Origin: an uncultured Methylophaga sp.
GTDB taxonomy: Bacteria > Pseudomonadota > Gammaproteobacteria > Nitrosococcales > Methylophagaceae
DNA length: 64,000 nt
Direction of reading: 5' to 3'
NCBI GenBank assembly: GCA_913055695.1
Contig: CAJXKF010000002.1
Coordinates: 62,001-126,000, forward strand
A program made the translations under genes and the position numbers. Below are positions 24,364-34,100 of the stretch, one piece after another. The notes beneath the pieces were generated by a model. It ran no database searches. It was not told where the DNA came from and was given only the letters and a program-made list of their open reading frames with translations. How positions within the stretch are numbered: position 1 is the stretch's first letter; every line of letters begins with the position of its first letter.

Positions 24364-25161
24364 ATGAAAGCATCTAACTGGACAGTCTACGGTCAGGAAC
24401 TGGGCAGCCGTTTATTTATCGGTACCGCCCTGTATCCCTCACCCAAAGTTATGGTCGATGCGATTCGTGCATCGCGTGCCGAGGTCATTACCGTGTCGCT
24501 GCGTCGTCAGTCCGCCAATCAGGCCAACAGTGGCGAACAGTTCTGGCAGATGATTGAGGACCTCAACTGTCATCTTCTGCCTAACACGGCGGGCTGCTAC
24601 AGCGTTAAAGAAGCAGTGAAAACCGCCCATATGGCGCGGGAGCTGTTTGATACCGACTGGGTGAAACTGGAAGTGATGGGCGACAGCTACAACCTGCAAC
24701 CCGATCCTTTCGCACTGGTGGAAGCCACCAAAATTCTGATCGAGGATGGCTTTAAAGTCTTTCCTTACACCACGGATGATTTGGTGCTGTGCCAGAAACT
24801 GGCCGAACTGGGCTGTGAAGTCTTAATGCCCTGGGGTGCGCCGATTGGTACCGGCCAGGGTTTGTTAAATCCTTATGCCCTGAAAACCCTGCGTGAGCGC
24901 CTGCCTGAACTGACCCTACTGGTCGATGCCGGTATCGGCAAACCTTCGGATGCGGTGCAGGCGATGGAACTGGGCTTTGATGGGATTCTTTTAAACACGG
25001 CCATTGCTGAAGCGTTGGAGCCGGAAACCATGGCCTATGCGTTTGCCGATGCGATTAATGCCGGTCGTCTCGCTTATGAAGCCGGGATTATGCCCAAGCG
25101 GGATAATGCCAAACCGAGCACACCTACCCTGGATCAACCTATCTGGCAGCAGCATGGCTAA
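24364..25161 (+). CDS. thiG: Thiazole synthase
   Basis: Forms the thiazole phosphate from deoxyxylulose phosphate, dehydroglycine and ThiS thiocarboxylate in the cytoplasm. The 265-aa TIM barrel has the Schiff-base lysine in WVKLEVMGD, the [15 protein letters not shown] loop, and the phosphate-binding end [13 protein letters not shown] and [11 protein letters not shown]. All are standard for ThiG. ATG 24364 follows GGAG. The gene ends eight nt inside thiDE. Confidence 0.95.
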   Translation: MKASNWTVYGQELGSRLFIGTALYPSPKVMVDAIRASRAEVITVSLRRQSANQANSGEQFWQMIEDLNCHLLPNTAGCYSVKEAVKTAHMARELFDTDWVKLEVMGDSYNLQPDPFALVEATKILIEDGFKVFPYTTDDLVLCQKLAELGCEVLMPWGAPIGTGQGLLNPYALKTLRERLPELTLLVDAGIGKPSDAVQAMELGFDGILLNTAIAEALEPETMAYAFADAINAGRLAYEAGIMPKRDNAKPSTPTLDQPIWQQHG

Positions 25162-26596
25162 ACCCGCCGTTTTATTAATCGGTGGCCTTGATCCACAGGG
25201 TTGTGCCGGTATAGCAGCAGATATCGCCACCGTTCAGCATCATGGCTGTCACGCTTTGCCGTTGATCACGGCCATGACTGAGCAAAGCTCGGCAGGGCTG
25301 ACTGCGCTTGGAGCGATAAGCCCGGCGAAAATGATGGCTCAGTTTGAAAACTGCAGAGCCGATTTTGACATCGCTGCCGTTAAAATCGGGTTAATCCCGA
25401 ACCTGGCTACAGCTGAATCTATTAAGACTATTCTTGAGCAGCTTGATGATGTTCCGGTGGTGCTGGACCCGGTGCTTGCCAGCAGTAGTGGGGGAGAGGC
25501 TGTCTCATCCGGGGTGCAGGCTTATATCTGTACCGAGTTACTGCCAAAGATCACGCTACTGACCCCTAACCTGCCGGAGATGAGCCTGCTGACTGGTGTC
25601 ACAGGATCAGTCGAGCAGGGGGCGAGTGAACTTCGTCAAGCTGGTCTCAACGCCTGTCTGCTTAAAGGCGGACACAGTGATACTGGCTTTGCCACCGACT
25701 ACTTTGTGTTTGATGAGGCCGAGTTCTATTGCTATCAGGAAAAGCAGGACAAGCAGGTTCGGGGCACCGGCTGTGTCATGGCGTCGTCGATTGCCGCCCA
25801 CCTGGCCTGTGGTCAAGATATTCGTGATGCAGTGGTGCTGGCTAAGGCCTATGTATCGCGAGGCATTCGTCTGGCTGAACCAGTCGGGCCATATCAGGTC
25901 ATTGCCCATAGTCGTGAACCAATGCAACTGGAGGACATCCCCAAACTTTGTTATCAGCCGGATCTCATCGGTCAACAATTTGAATTCCCGGCCTGTCCGT
26001 CACGACTGGGTATTTATCCGGTGGTCGATAACAGCGACTGGATTAAGAAGCTGGTGGATGAGGGTATTCAGACGATTCAACTGCGGGTCAAAGACCGTAA
26101 TGAAGATGAAACCCGTCAACAGATTACGGAGGCCCTGTCTCACCTGAATGGCAATCGGATCAGTTTTTTTGTCAACGATCACTGGCAGATGGCGATTGAG
26201 GCCGGGGCTTATGGCGTACATCTGGGGCAGGAAGACCTGCATGATGCCAATTTACAGACGATTGCAGATGCCGGTCTCAGGCTGGGTATTTCCACCCATT
26301 CCTATTGGGAGCTGGCAAGAGCATTGGCGGTGAACCCGAGTTATATCGCGTTGGGACCGATTTATGAAACCACCAGTAAGCAGATGCCGTTTTCACCGCA
26401 GGGTATTGAACGCCTGCAACAGTGGGTGAATATTCTGAACGGGCGTTATCCGCTAGTTGCCATCGGCGGTATTAATCATGAACGTGCTCGTGAATTAAAG
26501 CCGACTGGTGTGGGTTCTGTGGCGATGATTACCGCCATCACGCTGGCGGAAGATTACCGGGCAGCTACGCGGGAACTACTGACGCTCTGGAGTTGA
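25154..26596 (+). CDS. thiDE: Bifunctional HMP(-P) kinase / thiamine phosphate synthase (ThiD-ThiE fusion)
   Basis: A 480-aa fusion of two consecutive thiamine steps. Residues 1-265 are ThiD (ribokinase fold): [15 protein letters not shown], then [19 protein letters not shown] and the anion hole RGTGCVMAS. Residues about 285-480 are ThiE, a TIM barrel: [39 protein letters not shown] and VAIGGIN. ATG 25154 (MAKPAVLL) is chosen within the end of thiG; the open frame upstream is a shadow. The fusion couples HMP-PP formation with its joining to thiazole phosphate. It closes the operon. Confidence 0.93.
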   Translation: MAKPAVLLIGGLDPQGCAGIAADIATVQHHGCHALPLITAMTEQSSAGLTALGAISPAKMMAQFENCRADFDIAAVKIGLIPNLATAESIKTILEQLDDVPVVLDPVLASSSGGEAVSSGVQAYICTELLPKITLLTPNLPEMSLLTGVTGSVEQGASELRQAGLNACLLKGGHSDTGFATDYFVFDEAEFYCYQEKQDKQVRGTGCVMASSIAAHLACGQDIRDAVVLAKAYVSRGIRLAEPVGPYQVIAHSREPMQLEDIPKLCYQPDLIGQQFEFPACPSRLGIYPVVDNSDWIKKLVDEGIQTIQLRVKDRNEDETRQQITEALSHLNGNRISFFVNDHWQMAIEAGAYGVHLGQEDLHDANLQTIADAGLRLGISTHSYWELARALAVNPSYIALGPIYETTSKQMPFSPQGIERLQQWVNILNGRYPLVAIGGINHERARELKPTGVGSVAMITAITLAEDYRAATRELLTLWS

Positions 26597-26598
26597 GC

Positions 26599-27279
26599 TC
26601 AACTGTCACTGTTGTAGTTGTCGAATTCGCCCCATTTCGGTTCCAGCTTAGGCTGGGGTGTGCTTGAGCGGCTTTCCTGATAATAAAGCGGCACATTATC
26701 ACTATTGACCAGCTGTTCATCGTTAATCACGGCATCGGGATTAGTATTGCTGAGCTGACGACTTTTGGCTTTCAGGGCTTCATTCTCTTTTGCCAGTTCT
26801 TCAACCCGTTTGATCAGTGTCTGGTTTTCTTCCTGCAGATTGGCCATTTGCTGTTGTATGGCCACCAGTTCGGACAGAATCTTCGTTGATGGCTGTGTGA
26901 CCGGACTGGTTACAGCTGCAGCGCCGGTCGCTGCCAGGCCGACAGCAGGATCGATGCCAGCGCTGGCATCGCCGGTCTCAGCAGCGCTTGTTTCGCCTGA
27001 AGGAACGTCCGGCAGGGCGATGGATTCGTCTGGTTCACTGGTGTCGGTTTCTGCCTCTGCAGTGGCTGCTTCTGACTCAGTCTGAGTCGTTGCTTCTGCG
27101 CTTTCAGAGACCTCATCGGCCGATTTAGACAGGAAAAAGAAGCTGACAATCAGGGCAATCAGCAGCACGCCGAGTCCGGCAGCAATTGATATCAGCAGTT
27201 TGTTCGATAAACCCTTCTTTTTAGTCTGGGTTTCTTCTGCGCCTTCTTCGAGAATGTCGTCTGCGGTATTTTCTGCCAT
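26599..27279 (-). CDS. Single-pass membrane protein with acidic linker and coiled coil, unknown
   Basis: A 226-aa protein with an acidic N-terminus (MAENTADDILEEGAEE), a basic KKKG patch, one transmembrane helix (about 28-51, LLISIAAGLGVLLIALIVSFFFL), and a low-complexity Ser/Glu/Ala/Thr linker. A coiled coil follows at about 135-175 (ILSELVAIQQQMANLQEENQ). The layout suggests an N-in, C-out protein with a periplasmic stalk. No family is recognised. It is convergent with thiDE, the two stop codons being two nt apart, and lies 67 nt downstream of the antiporter gene on the same strand. ATG 27279 has a weak Shine-Dalgarno. Confidence 0.7.
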   Translation of the reverse strand: MAENTADDILEEGAEETQTKKKGLSNKLLISIAAGLGVLLIALIVSFFFLSKSADEVSESAEATTQTESEAATAEAETDTSEPDESIALPDVPSGETSAAETGDASAGIDPAVGLAATGAAAVTSPVTQPSTKILSELVAIQQQMANLQEENQTLIKRVEELAKENEALKAKSRQLSNTNPDAVINDEQLVNSDNVPLYYQESRSSTPQPKLEPKWGEFDNYNSDS

Positions 27280-27346
27280 GGGAATGTTTTATCCTGCCTG
27301 TGTCCGATAGGGTTATCGGTCACAGGCAGCATAGCTTTACTTTTAA

Positions 27347-29224
27347 TCAGCTTGGCAGACGATTTTCGTCGAGGTTGCCGTTTTCATTAGTCGGACCTTC
27401 GGTCTGTGCCGGGTCGCTGTCATCCTGAATTAATGAGACCACAGTCCAGCCGGTTTCCGGTTTGGGGGAGGCGGCGGCAGTAAAGAAGCGCAGACGGCGG
27501 CGCGGGTTAAACGCAAACAGCGGTGTCACGCGGCGGCCATGCTGCTGCAGGTAGTCTTCAAAGCTGAAGTTCTCGGTCAACTTGGTTTGTTTGAGCTTGG
27601 CACCACGCGAAATCAGGCTGGCGAGTTTGGCATAGGTCACCTCATTGCCAAACAGCACATGCGAATCATGGCTGATCGCTTTACGTGACTTGGCTTCACT
27701 GCGTTCCTTGGATTTTTCTTTTTCGGTAGACAGGAAGTAAACCTGATTGGTGCCGAATTCTGATTTATAACGCAAACCGGCCAACGCATTGAGCTCACTC
27801 TGTGGCGTGAGTGACAGCACGCCGCCAAGACCGATCAGATCAAGATGACGGTCAGCATGCTCCGAGACGGCATTACCGTAATAGGTGTCGAGGCCATTCA
27901 TGCGGGCTTCTTTGACATTGGTCCAGCTGCCATCGGTGAGACGGGTGCGAAAGCCATTCTCGTTCAATGCTTTGGCCACGGTTCTGGCTACCGGGTTAGC
28001 ACCGACAATAAGAAAGCCACTGTCTTCCGGTTCAGCAACACCCAGCCGCTTGGCAATAAATTTGGCGGTGGAGCCCTGAACCAGCACCGTGCCGATAATG
28101 ATCGCGAAAGCCAGCGGGACCAGCAGGTCTGCGTTTTCCACGCCGATATCCTGCAGTCGCAATGCAAACAGTGCGGTCACCGCTGCGGCGACAATACCGC
28201 GCGGGCCAATCCAGCTGATCATGGCTTTTTCCTGCCAGCTCAAATCCGAGCCGATAGTCGACAGAAAGACTTTAATCGGACGGGCGATGAACTGGATAAA
28301 CAGAAACAGCAGGATCGCGCCCGTACCGAGTTGCAGGAAGGAGTCAAAGTTGAGCCGCGCTGCCAGCAGGATAAACAGACCGGAAATCAGCAGGATACTG
28401 AGATCTTCCTTGAAGTCGAGGATGTTCTCCACCGACACATTTTTCATATTGGCGAGCCAGATACCAAGAATAGTCACGGTCAGCAGGCCGGATTCTTCCG
28501 AGATTTCATTGGAGATGGCAAAAGTACCGAATACCAGTGCCAGCGTGCTGACATTGTGCAGATATTCAGGCAGCCAGTGACGGCGCAGCACGACGCCGAA
28601 AAGATAGCCGGCCACGGCACCGATAATCAGCCCCACAGCCACGGTTTTGGCAAACATATAGATGGTATGACCGACCGAGACATGGCCCTGTAGTTGAATC
28701 GACAGCAGGACTTCAAACACCAGTACTGCCAGAATCGCGCCCAGCGGGTCGATAACAATGCCTTCCCAGCGCAGGATATTGGCGATTTTGGCATTGGGCC
28801 TGACGGTGCGAAGCATGGGGACAATCACGGTCGGTCCCGTGACCACCATGATGGCGCCAAACAGAATCGATAAGCCCCAGGAGAAATCCAGCAGCAAGTG
28901 CGTAGCCACCGCTATCAGCGCCCAGGTAATCAACACGCCGAGGGTCAGAATATTGCGGACTACGCGCTGTAGCCCGCGTATATCCTCGAACTTGAGCGTC
29001 AGACTCCCTTCAAACAGGATCACGGCGACCGCCAGTGACACCATCGGGAATAACAGATCACCGAACAGCGCTTCAGGATTGAGCCAACCGGTCAGAGGGC
29101 CCAGTACGATACCGGCGATCAACAGGAAAACAATGGCAGGCAGTTTTATCCACCAGGCAAACCATTGGCATAGAATGGCGACGATTCCGATAACTGACAG
29201 CGCGACGACGGCTTCCTGATGCAT
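27347..29224 (-). CDS. Cation:proton antiporter (CPA family) with C-terminal nucleotide-binding-like domain
   Basis: A 625-aa inner-membrane antiporter. Roughly the first 400 residues form 12-13 transmembrane helices, with LIAGIVLGPLTG, the core segment GAIMVVTGPTVIVPMLR and the re-entrant-type WIGPRGIVAAAVTALFALRL, which resemble Na+/H+ antiporters of the NhaP group. Residues about 400-530 read like a TrkA-N/RCK domain (LIVGANPVARTVAKALNENG), which may gate transport by nucleotide binding. Exchange of Na+ or K+ for H+ is expected, useful for a marine or halophilic lifestyle; the ion cannot be read from sequence. The ATG at 29224 gives a normal start. Confidence 0.85.
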   Translation of the reverse strand: MHQEAVVALSVIGIVAILCQWFAWWIKLPAIVFLLIAGIVLGPLTGWLNPEALFGDLLFPMVSLAVAVILFEGSLTLKFEDIRGLQRVVRNILTLGVLITWALIAVATHLLLDFSWGLSILFGAIMVVTGPTVIVPMLRTVRPNAKIANILRWEGIVIDPLGAILAVLVFEVLLSIQLQGHVSVGHTIYMFAKTVAVGLIIGAVAGYLFGVVLRRHWLPEYLHNVSTLALVFGTFAISNEISEESGLLTVTILGIWLANMKNVSVENILDFKEDLSILLISGLFILLAARLNFDSFLQLGTGAILLFLFIQFIARPIKVFLSTIGSDLSWQEKAMISWIGPRGIVAAAVTALFALRLQDIGVENADLLVPLAFAIIIGTVLVQGSTAKFIAKRLGVAEPEDSGFLIVGANPVARTVAKALNENGFRTRLTDGSWTNVKEARMNGLDTYYGNAVSEHADRHLDLIGLGGVLSLTPQSELNALAGLRYKSEFGTNQVYFLSTEKEKSKERSEAKSRKAISHDSHVLFGNEVTYAKLASLISRGAKLKQTKLTENFSFEDYLQQHGRRVTPLFAFNPRRRLRFFTAAASPKPETGWTVVSLIQDDSDPAQTEGPTNENGNLDENRLPS

Positions 29225-29305
29225 TCCTTATCCTGGCTCATGCGAGCGTTACTAAAACAGTCTGCAATGGTGACATTAAATGCCCCCAGCGGAAAGGGGT
29301 AAGGC

Positions 29306-30154
29306 TTATCGAATGAGGGTAATTTCCGCGCGGCGGTTGCGGGCGCGACCTTCCACGGTTTTGTTACTGGCCGCAGGCTTATGGTCGACATAGGACTCGA
29401 CCTGAATCAGCTCCGCCGGAATTTTATGTTCTGCCAGAAGATATTGTTTGACGGCATGGGCACGGGCATCGGACAGCGGCTCGTTGACCCGTGAGCGACC
29501 ATAATTATCCGTGTGGCTGCTGATGCGGATACGGCGGATGCTGTCATCCAGCTTGACGTAACCGGCCAGGCGGTTCAGCGCTTCTTTGCTGGCGGCATCC
29601 AGCGTGGCTTTGCCCAGTGGGAAATACACAGTGAGTTTATTCACTTCCTCGAAACTGTCCGGGTGAAGGTTCTGCAGACATTGCTGAAAAGCGGGCAGAG
29701 AATCATTCAGTCTGATTGTCGACAGCATGACCTGAATATCTCTGGAAAAGGGTTGAGAGCGGTATTCGATCATCGGGAAGCGACCTTCCTGCAACTGAGC
29801 GAGGGCTTCGAGGGCGACACTGCCTTCGATTTGGAAACGGGTCTGGCCTGCGTCAGTCGGCAAACTGGTCAATATATCGACGTCGTCGCTGTTCTGCCAG
29901 GGCGCGGGCGCAATTTGAAAGCTGACCTCCCCATCTTGAGCAGGTTGCGACAGCGTGCTGAAGACCATTTTCAGAGAGGAACCATTGCGGCGATAAAAAC
30001 CGGCATTGCCATAGCCAGGAATGTTCTGGGTCAGCGAACACTCCAGTGGTGACTCGACCACTTGCCAGCGAGTATCCGTAACTGGTGCCTGAAACTGTTC
30101 GGCAAACAGGGGCTGGCTAATCAGACAGCAGAATAAAAACAGGAATTTTTTCAT
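29306..30154 (-). CDS. motY: MotY-like flagellar T-ring protein (OmpA C-terminal domain)
   Basis: A 282-aa exported protein with a signal peptide (FLFLFCCLISQPLFA). The N-terminal domain has WQVVESPLECSLTQNIPGYG and the following GSSLKMVFS, matching MotY. It ends in an OmpA-like peptidoglycan-binding domain (IRISSHTDNYG, LSDARAHAVKQYL, and the terminal RNRRAEITL). MotY forms the T ring around sodium-driven flagellar motors in Vibrio and Pseudomonas. An alternative is another OmpA-family envelope protein, but the N-terminal match and length favour MotY. Its start overlaps the apt stop by one nt, so it is coupled to apt. No other flagellar gene is in the window. Confidence 0.78.
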   Translation of the reverse strand: MKKFLFLFCCLISQPLFAEQFQAPVTDTRWQVVESPLECSLTQNIPGYGNAGFYRRNGSSLKMVFSTLSQPAQDGEVSFQIAPAPWQNSDDVDILTSLPTDAGQTRFQIEGSVALEALAQLQEGRFPMIEYRSQPFSRDIQVMLSTIRLNDSLPAFQQCLQNLHPDSFEEVNKLTVYFPLGKATLDAASKEALNRLAGYVKLDDSIRRIRISSHTDNYGRSRVNEPLSDARAHAVKQYLLAEHKIPAELIQVESYVDHKPAASNKTVEGRARNRRAEITLIR

Positions 30155-30669
30155 CAGTATTGAATCAGTGAGTGCAGAGGATAATCCGTGAGCTGTTCAC
30201 GGCCATTGAGAAAGGTCAGCTCCATCACGAAAGCGCAGGCAATAACTTCGCCGCCCAGCATTTCAACCAGCTCACAACTGGCTTTGGCAGTGCCGCCGGT
30301 GGCGAGGACATCGTCGATAAGCAGGATGCGGTCGCCGGGACTGATGGCATCAATATGCGCTTCCAGCGACGCATTGCCGTATTCCAAATCGTAATCTACC
30401 CGTTGTACGTCATAAGGGAGTTTGCCCGGCTTACGCAACGGGATAAATCCAACGCCCAGTTGCCAGGCGGCCAGTGACCCGAAGATAAAACCCCGCGCTT
30501 CCATTCCGGCGACTGCGGTAATGCGCTGATCTCGATAGGGACTAATCAGAGCTTCAACACATTCTTTGAGGGTCGCCGGATCCTTGACCAGCGGTGTGAT
30601 ATCTTTGAACACCACACCCGGCTTGGGAAAGTCGACAATATCTCGGATTTTGTTTTTTAAAGTTTCCAT
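30154..30669 (-). CDS. apt: Adenine phosphoribosyltransferase
   Basis: Salvages adenine with PRPP to AMP in the cytoplasm. The 171-aa protein has the PRPP-binding motif ILLIDDVLATGGTAKAS (about 119-135), the MEARGFIFG loop, the FIPLRKPGKLP flexible region and the N-terminal IRDIVDFPKPGVVFKDITPL, all standard. ATG 30669 gives the usual length. It is followed directly by motY with a TGATG overlap. Confidence 0.96.
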   Translation of the reverse strand: METLKNKIRDIVDFPKPGVVFKDITPLVKDPATLKECVEALISPYRDQRITAVAGMEARGFIFGSLAAWQLGVGFIPLRKPGKLPYDVQRVDYDLEYGNASLEAHIDAISPGDRILLIDDVLATGGTAKASCELVEMLGGEVIACAFVMELTFLNGREQLTDYPLHSLIQY

Positions 30670-30769
30670 CAGGCTTGCATTGAGTCCGGTCGAAGTGGCC
30701 GTTTATTATATCGGCAGCAAAGCTTGAGTTTTTAGCCCCTGTTCTATCCACCAGCTTAAAGGAGCCGTT

Positions 30770-31408
30770 TTGAAAGCACTCAGCCACGTTTTCAAACTCA
30801 TCTTGTTACTCAGTCTGACCAGTCTACTCAGTGCCTGTTTCAGCTGGGGTGGTGGCGAAGATGAGGACGAGACACCGCGCTATTACGTGGTGGATGTGGA
30901 CAGAGGGGCCGTTGCTCAGGAATTTGCTCAGGATCGGGTCTTGTTGCTCAAGCCGGTTAGAGTCGTACCTCACTTCCGCGATAAAACCATTGTGTTTCGG
31001 GTCAACGACAGCGAATACCAGGCGCAGCCACCGCATGAGCTTTTCAGCGAACCCGAGGAAATGTTTACCGCCCAGCTCAAACGCTGGCTGCAGAAATCGG
31101 GCATGTTCAGCCAGGTCGTGACCGATGAATCTGTCGAGGCGGATCTAGTGCTGGAGTCAGCCGTAACCGCACTTTATGGTGAAAAACGACCGGAATATTC
31201 ACCTCAGGCAGTGCTGGAAATGCAATTCTTCATGACTTCAGCAGAGGATCAGAAAAACCTGTTCCAGACCGGGCTCAGAGTGGATGTGGATATTGAACAA
31301 ACCACGCCGGGAAATGTGGTAACGGGATGGAAACAGGGGCTTGAAGAACTTCTCGCGACTTTGGAGCAGGATTTAAGCGCTTATTTTGCCAAAGTCGATG
31401 CTAGGTAG
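30770..31408 (+). CDS. PqiC-like ABC-transport auxiliary lipoprotein
   Basis: A 212-aa outer-membrane-type lipoprotein. The lipobox LLSAC places the lipidated Cys near residue 23. The mature part begins with YYVVDVDRG and then LLLKPVRVVPHFRDKTIVFRVNDSEYQAQP, a pattern typical of the ABC-type transport auxiliary (PqiC/YmbA) family that works with MCE-type lipid transporters. The start is a TTG at 30770 with AAAGGAG five nt upstream. No MlaD/PqiB-like gene is adjacent, so its partners are elsewhere. It is divergent from apt and upstream of gyrA by about 107 nt. Confidence 0.8.
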   Translation: MKALSHVFKLILLLSLTSLLSACFSWGGGEDEDETPRYYVVDVDRGAVAQEFAQDRVLLLKPVRVVPHFRDKTIVFRVNDSEYQAQPPHELFSEPEEMFTAQLKRWLQKSGMFSQVVTDESVEADLVLESAVTALYGEKRPEYSPQAVLEMQFFMTSAEDQKNLFQTGLRVDVDIEQTTPGNVVTGWKQGLEELLATLEQDLSAYFAKVDAR

Positions 31409-31515
31409 CAGTTAGAGATTAGCGTGCAGGAAATCGCCGTTGGTGGTAGGATTAACGCTTTGGTGGATGAGTTCACCTGTTGCAGATAGCTAAGCTTTAA
31501 CTGGACGACTAATCA

Positions 31516-34098
31516 ATGAGTGAAATTGCCTTAGAACTGGATTCGATAGGTATCGAAACCGAGATGAAGCAATCGTACCTCGATTATGCCATGAGCGTAA
31601 TCGTGGGGCGGGCGCTGCCGGATGTTCGCGATGGTCTGAAACCGGTTCACCGCCGGGTTCTGTATGCAATGCGGGAGCTGGGCAACAGCTGGAACAGCCC
31701 CTATAAAAAGTCTGCCCGTATCGTCGGTGACGTTATCGGTAAATATCACCCGCATGGTGATACCGCCGTTTATGACACCATGGTGCGGATGGCACAGCCA
31801 TTCTCGATGCGTTACATGCTGGTCGATGGTCAGGGTAACTTCGGTTCGGTCGATGGCGATTCACCGGCTGCGATGCGTTACACCGAAGTGCGCATGGCCA
31901 AAATCACCCATGAAATGCTGGCCGATCTGGAAAAAGAAACGGTCGATTTCATTCCCAACTACGACGAGTCGGAATCCGAGCCGGCCGTTCTGCCTACTAA
32001 AATCCCGGCGCTGCTGGTTAACGGTTCTTCCGGTATTGCGGTGGGTATGGCTACCAATATTCCGCCGCATAATCTGACCGAAGTGCTCAACGCCGCGGTG
32101 GCCATGATTGATAATCCGGAGATCAATGTTCATGAGTTGATGGAATATATCCCCGGCCCGGATTTCCCAACCTCAGCGATTATCAATGGCGCCCGTGGCA
32201 TTGCTGAAGCCTATGCCACCGGCCGTGGTCGTGTGCACATCCGTGCCCGTGCTGACATCGAGACAAATGAAGCCACCGGTCAACAGAGTATCGTGGTTAA
32301 CGAACTGCCTTACCAGGTAAATAAAGCCCGCCTGCTGGAAAAAATCGCCGAGCTGGTCAAAGACAAGAAAATCGAAGGTATTTCCGCCCTGCGTGACGAA
32401 TCCGATAAGGAAGGCATGCGCATGGTCATCGTGCTCAAGCGCGGTGAAGTGCCGGAAGTGATTCTCAACAACCTGTATCAGCAGACCCAGATGCAGACCG
32501 TGTTCGGCATCAACATGGTGGCTATCGTCGATGGTCAGCCGCGTACGCTGAATCTGAAAGAGGTGCTGCAGGCCTTTATTCGCCACCGCCGCGAAGTGGT
32601 GACCCGCCGCTCTATTTATGACCTGCGTAAAGCTCGCGAACGTGCCCACATTTTGGAAGGTCTGGCCACCGCACTGGCGAATATCGATGAAGTTATCGAA
32701 CTGATTAAATCTTCACCTAATCCGGCTGAAGCCAAGCAGGCACTGGTTGCCAAAGGCTGGGCTTCGGATCTGATTCAGGAAATGCTGGGCGCAGCGGGTG
32801 CTGAAGCTTCGCGTCCTGAAGATCTGGCGCCTGAATTGGGGCTGGTCGATGGTCTTTATTACCTGTCACCGGCACAGGCCCAGGCGATTCTGGATATGCG
32901 TCTGCATCGCCTGACCGGTCTGGAACAGGACAAGATCCTCGATGAATACCGTGAAGTGCTGAATCTGATTGCCGAACTGCTGGCGATTTTGAGCGATCCG
33001 GATAACCTGATGGCAGTGATTCGTAATGAATTGATTGCGGTCAAGGATGAATACGGTGACGAGCGTCGTACCGAGATTCTGGCCAATCACCTGGATCTGA
33101 CACTGGAAGATCTGATCAGTGAAGAAGAGATGGTGGTCACACTGTCTCACGCCGGTTATGCCAAAACCACTCAGCTTGATACCTATCAGGCGCAGAAACG
33201 CGGCGGTAAGGGCAAAGCCGCGACCGGCATGAAAGACGAAGACTTTGTCGAGCATCTGTTTGTGGCCAATACCCACGACACGCTGCTGTGCTTCTCCAGT
33301 TTCGGCAAGGTCTACTGGAAGAAAGTCTATGAACTGCCACAGGGCGGACGTACTGCCCGCGGTAAACCGATTGTAAATCTGCTGCCACTGGAAGAAGGCG
33401 AACGCATCAATGCGGTGCTACCCATCCGTGAATACGAAGCAGACAAGTTCATCTTTATGGCGACCGCTTCGGGTACCGTCAAGAAAACCCCGCTGGTGGA
33501 TTATTCCCGTCCGCGTTCCAGCGGCATTATTGCGGTTGATCTGAAAGAAGGCGATCGTCTGGTTGATGTCGCGGTCACCGACGGCCAGTCAGACGTGATG
33601 CTGTTCAGCTCGGCCGGTAAGGTTATTCGTTTCCCTGAAACCGATGTACGTTCCATGGGCCGCGTGTCCCGTGGTGTGCGTGGTATGCGTATCGCTGATG
33701 ATGAGCGCATCATCGCGCTGATTATCGCTCAGGAAGAGGGTGCGATTCTGACTGCAACCGAGTTCGGTTACGGCAAGCGTACTGATCTGGCTGAATACCG
33801 GGTGCAGGGTCGTGGCGGCCAGGGCATCATCTCGATCCAGACTTCCGCCCGTAACGGCAGCGTTGTTGGTGCGGTTCAGGTCTGCGATGACGATCAAATC
33901 ATGTTAATCACCAATGGTGGCACGCTGGTTCGCACGCCGGTTAAAGATGTGTCACTGGTCGGTCGTAACACCCAGGGTGTGCGTCTCATCAATCTCAGCA
34001 ACGATGAAAAACTGTGCGGTTTGGAACGGGTGATTGAAGACGAAGAAGATGCCGAACTGCCGGTGGGTGATGACGAAGACACAGCAACAGAAGAGTAA
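31516..34098 (+). CDS. gyrA: DNA gyrase subunit A
   Basis: Breaks and rejoins DNA to introduce negative supercoils with GyrB. The 860-aa protein has [22 protein letters not shown] near the start, the catalytic tyrosine at residue 122 (AMRYTEVRM), the GyrA box QKRGGKG in the wrapping domain, and an acidic C-terminal tail. In the quinolone-resistance region residue 83 is Thr (HGDTAVYD) where E. coli has Ser; residue 87 is the usual Asp. Thr at 83 occurs naturally in some gammaproteobacteria, so it is not by itself a resistance mutation. serC follows two nt after the stop. Confidence 0.98.
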   Translation: MSEIALELDSIGIETEMKQSYLDYAMSVIVGRALPDVRDGLKPVHRRVLYAMRELGNSWNSPYKKSARIVGDVIGKYHPHGDTAVYDTMVRMAQPFSMRYMLVDGQGNFGSVDGDSPAAMRYTEVRMAKITHEMLADLEKETVDFIPNYDESESEPAVLPTKIPALLVNGSSGIAVGMATNIPPHNLTEVLNAAVAMIDNPEINVHELMEYIPGPDFPTSAIINGARGIAEAYATGRGRVHIRARADIETNEATGQQSIVVNELPYQVNKARLLEKIAELVKDKKIEGISALRDESDKEGMRMVIVLKRGEVPEVILNNLYQQTQMQTVFGINMVAIVDGQPRTLNLKEVLQAFIRHRREVVTRRSIYDLRKARERAHILEGLATALANIDEVIELIKSSPNPAEAKQALVAKGWASDLIQEMLGAAGAEASRPEDLAPELGLVDGLYYLSPAQAQAILDMRLHRLTGLEQDKILDEYREVLNLIAELLAILSDPDNLMAVIRNELIAVKDEYGDERRTEILANHLDLTLEDLISEEEMVVTLSHAGYAKTTQLDTYQAQKRGGKGKAATGMKDEDFVEHLFVANTHDTLLCFSSFGKVYWKKVYELPQGGRTARGKPIVNLLPLEEGERINAVLPIREYEADKFIFMATASGTVKKTPLVDYSRPRSSGIIAVDLKEGDRLVDVAVTDGQSDVMLFSSAGKVIRFPETDVRSMGRVSRGVRGMRIADDERIIALIIAQEEGAILTATEFGYGKRTDLAEYRVQGRGGQGIISIQTSARNGSVVGAVQVCDDDQIMLITNGGTLVRTPVKDVSLVGRNTQGVRLINLSNDEKLCGLERVIEDEEDAELPVGDDEDTATEE

Positions 34099-34100
34099 CC

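Noticed and set aside
27845-28693. Long open frame opposite the antiporter gene
   Set aside because: A shadow of a GC-biased coding region; composition is abnormal and no domain is visible.
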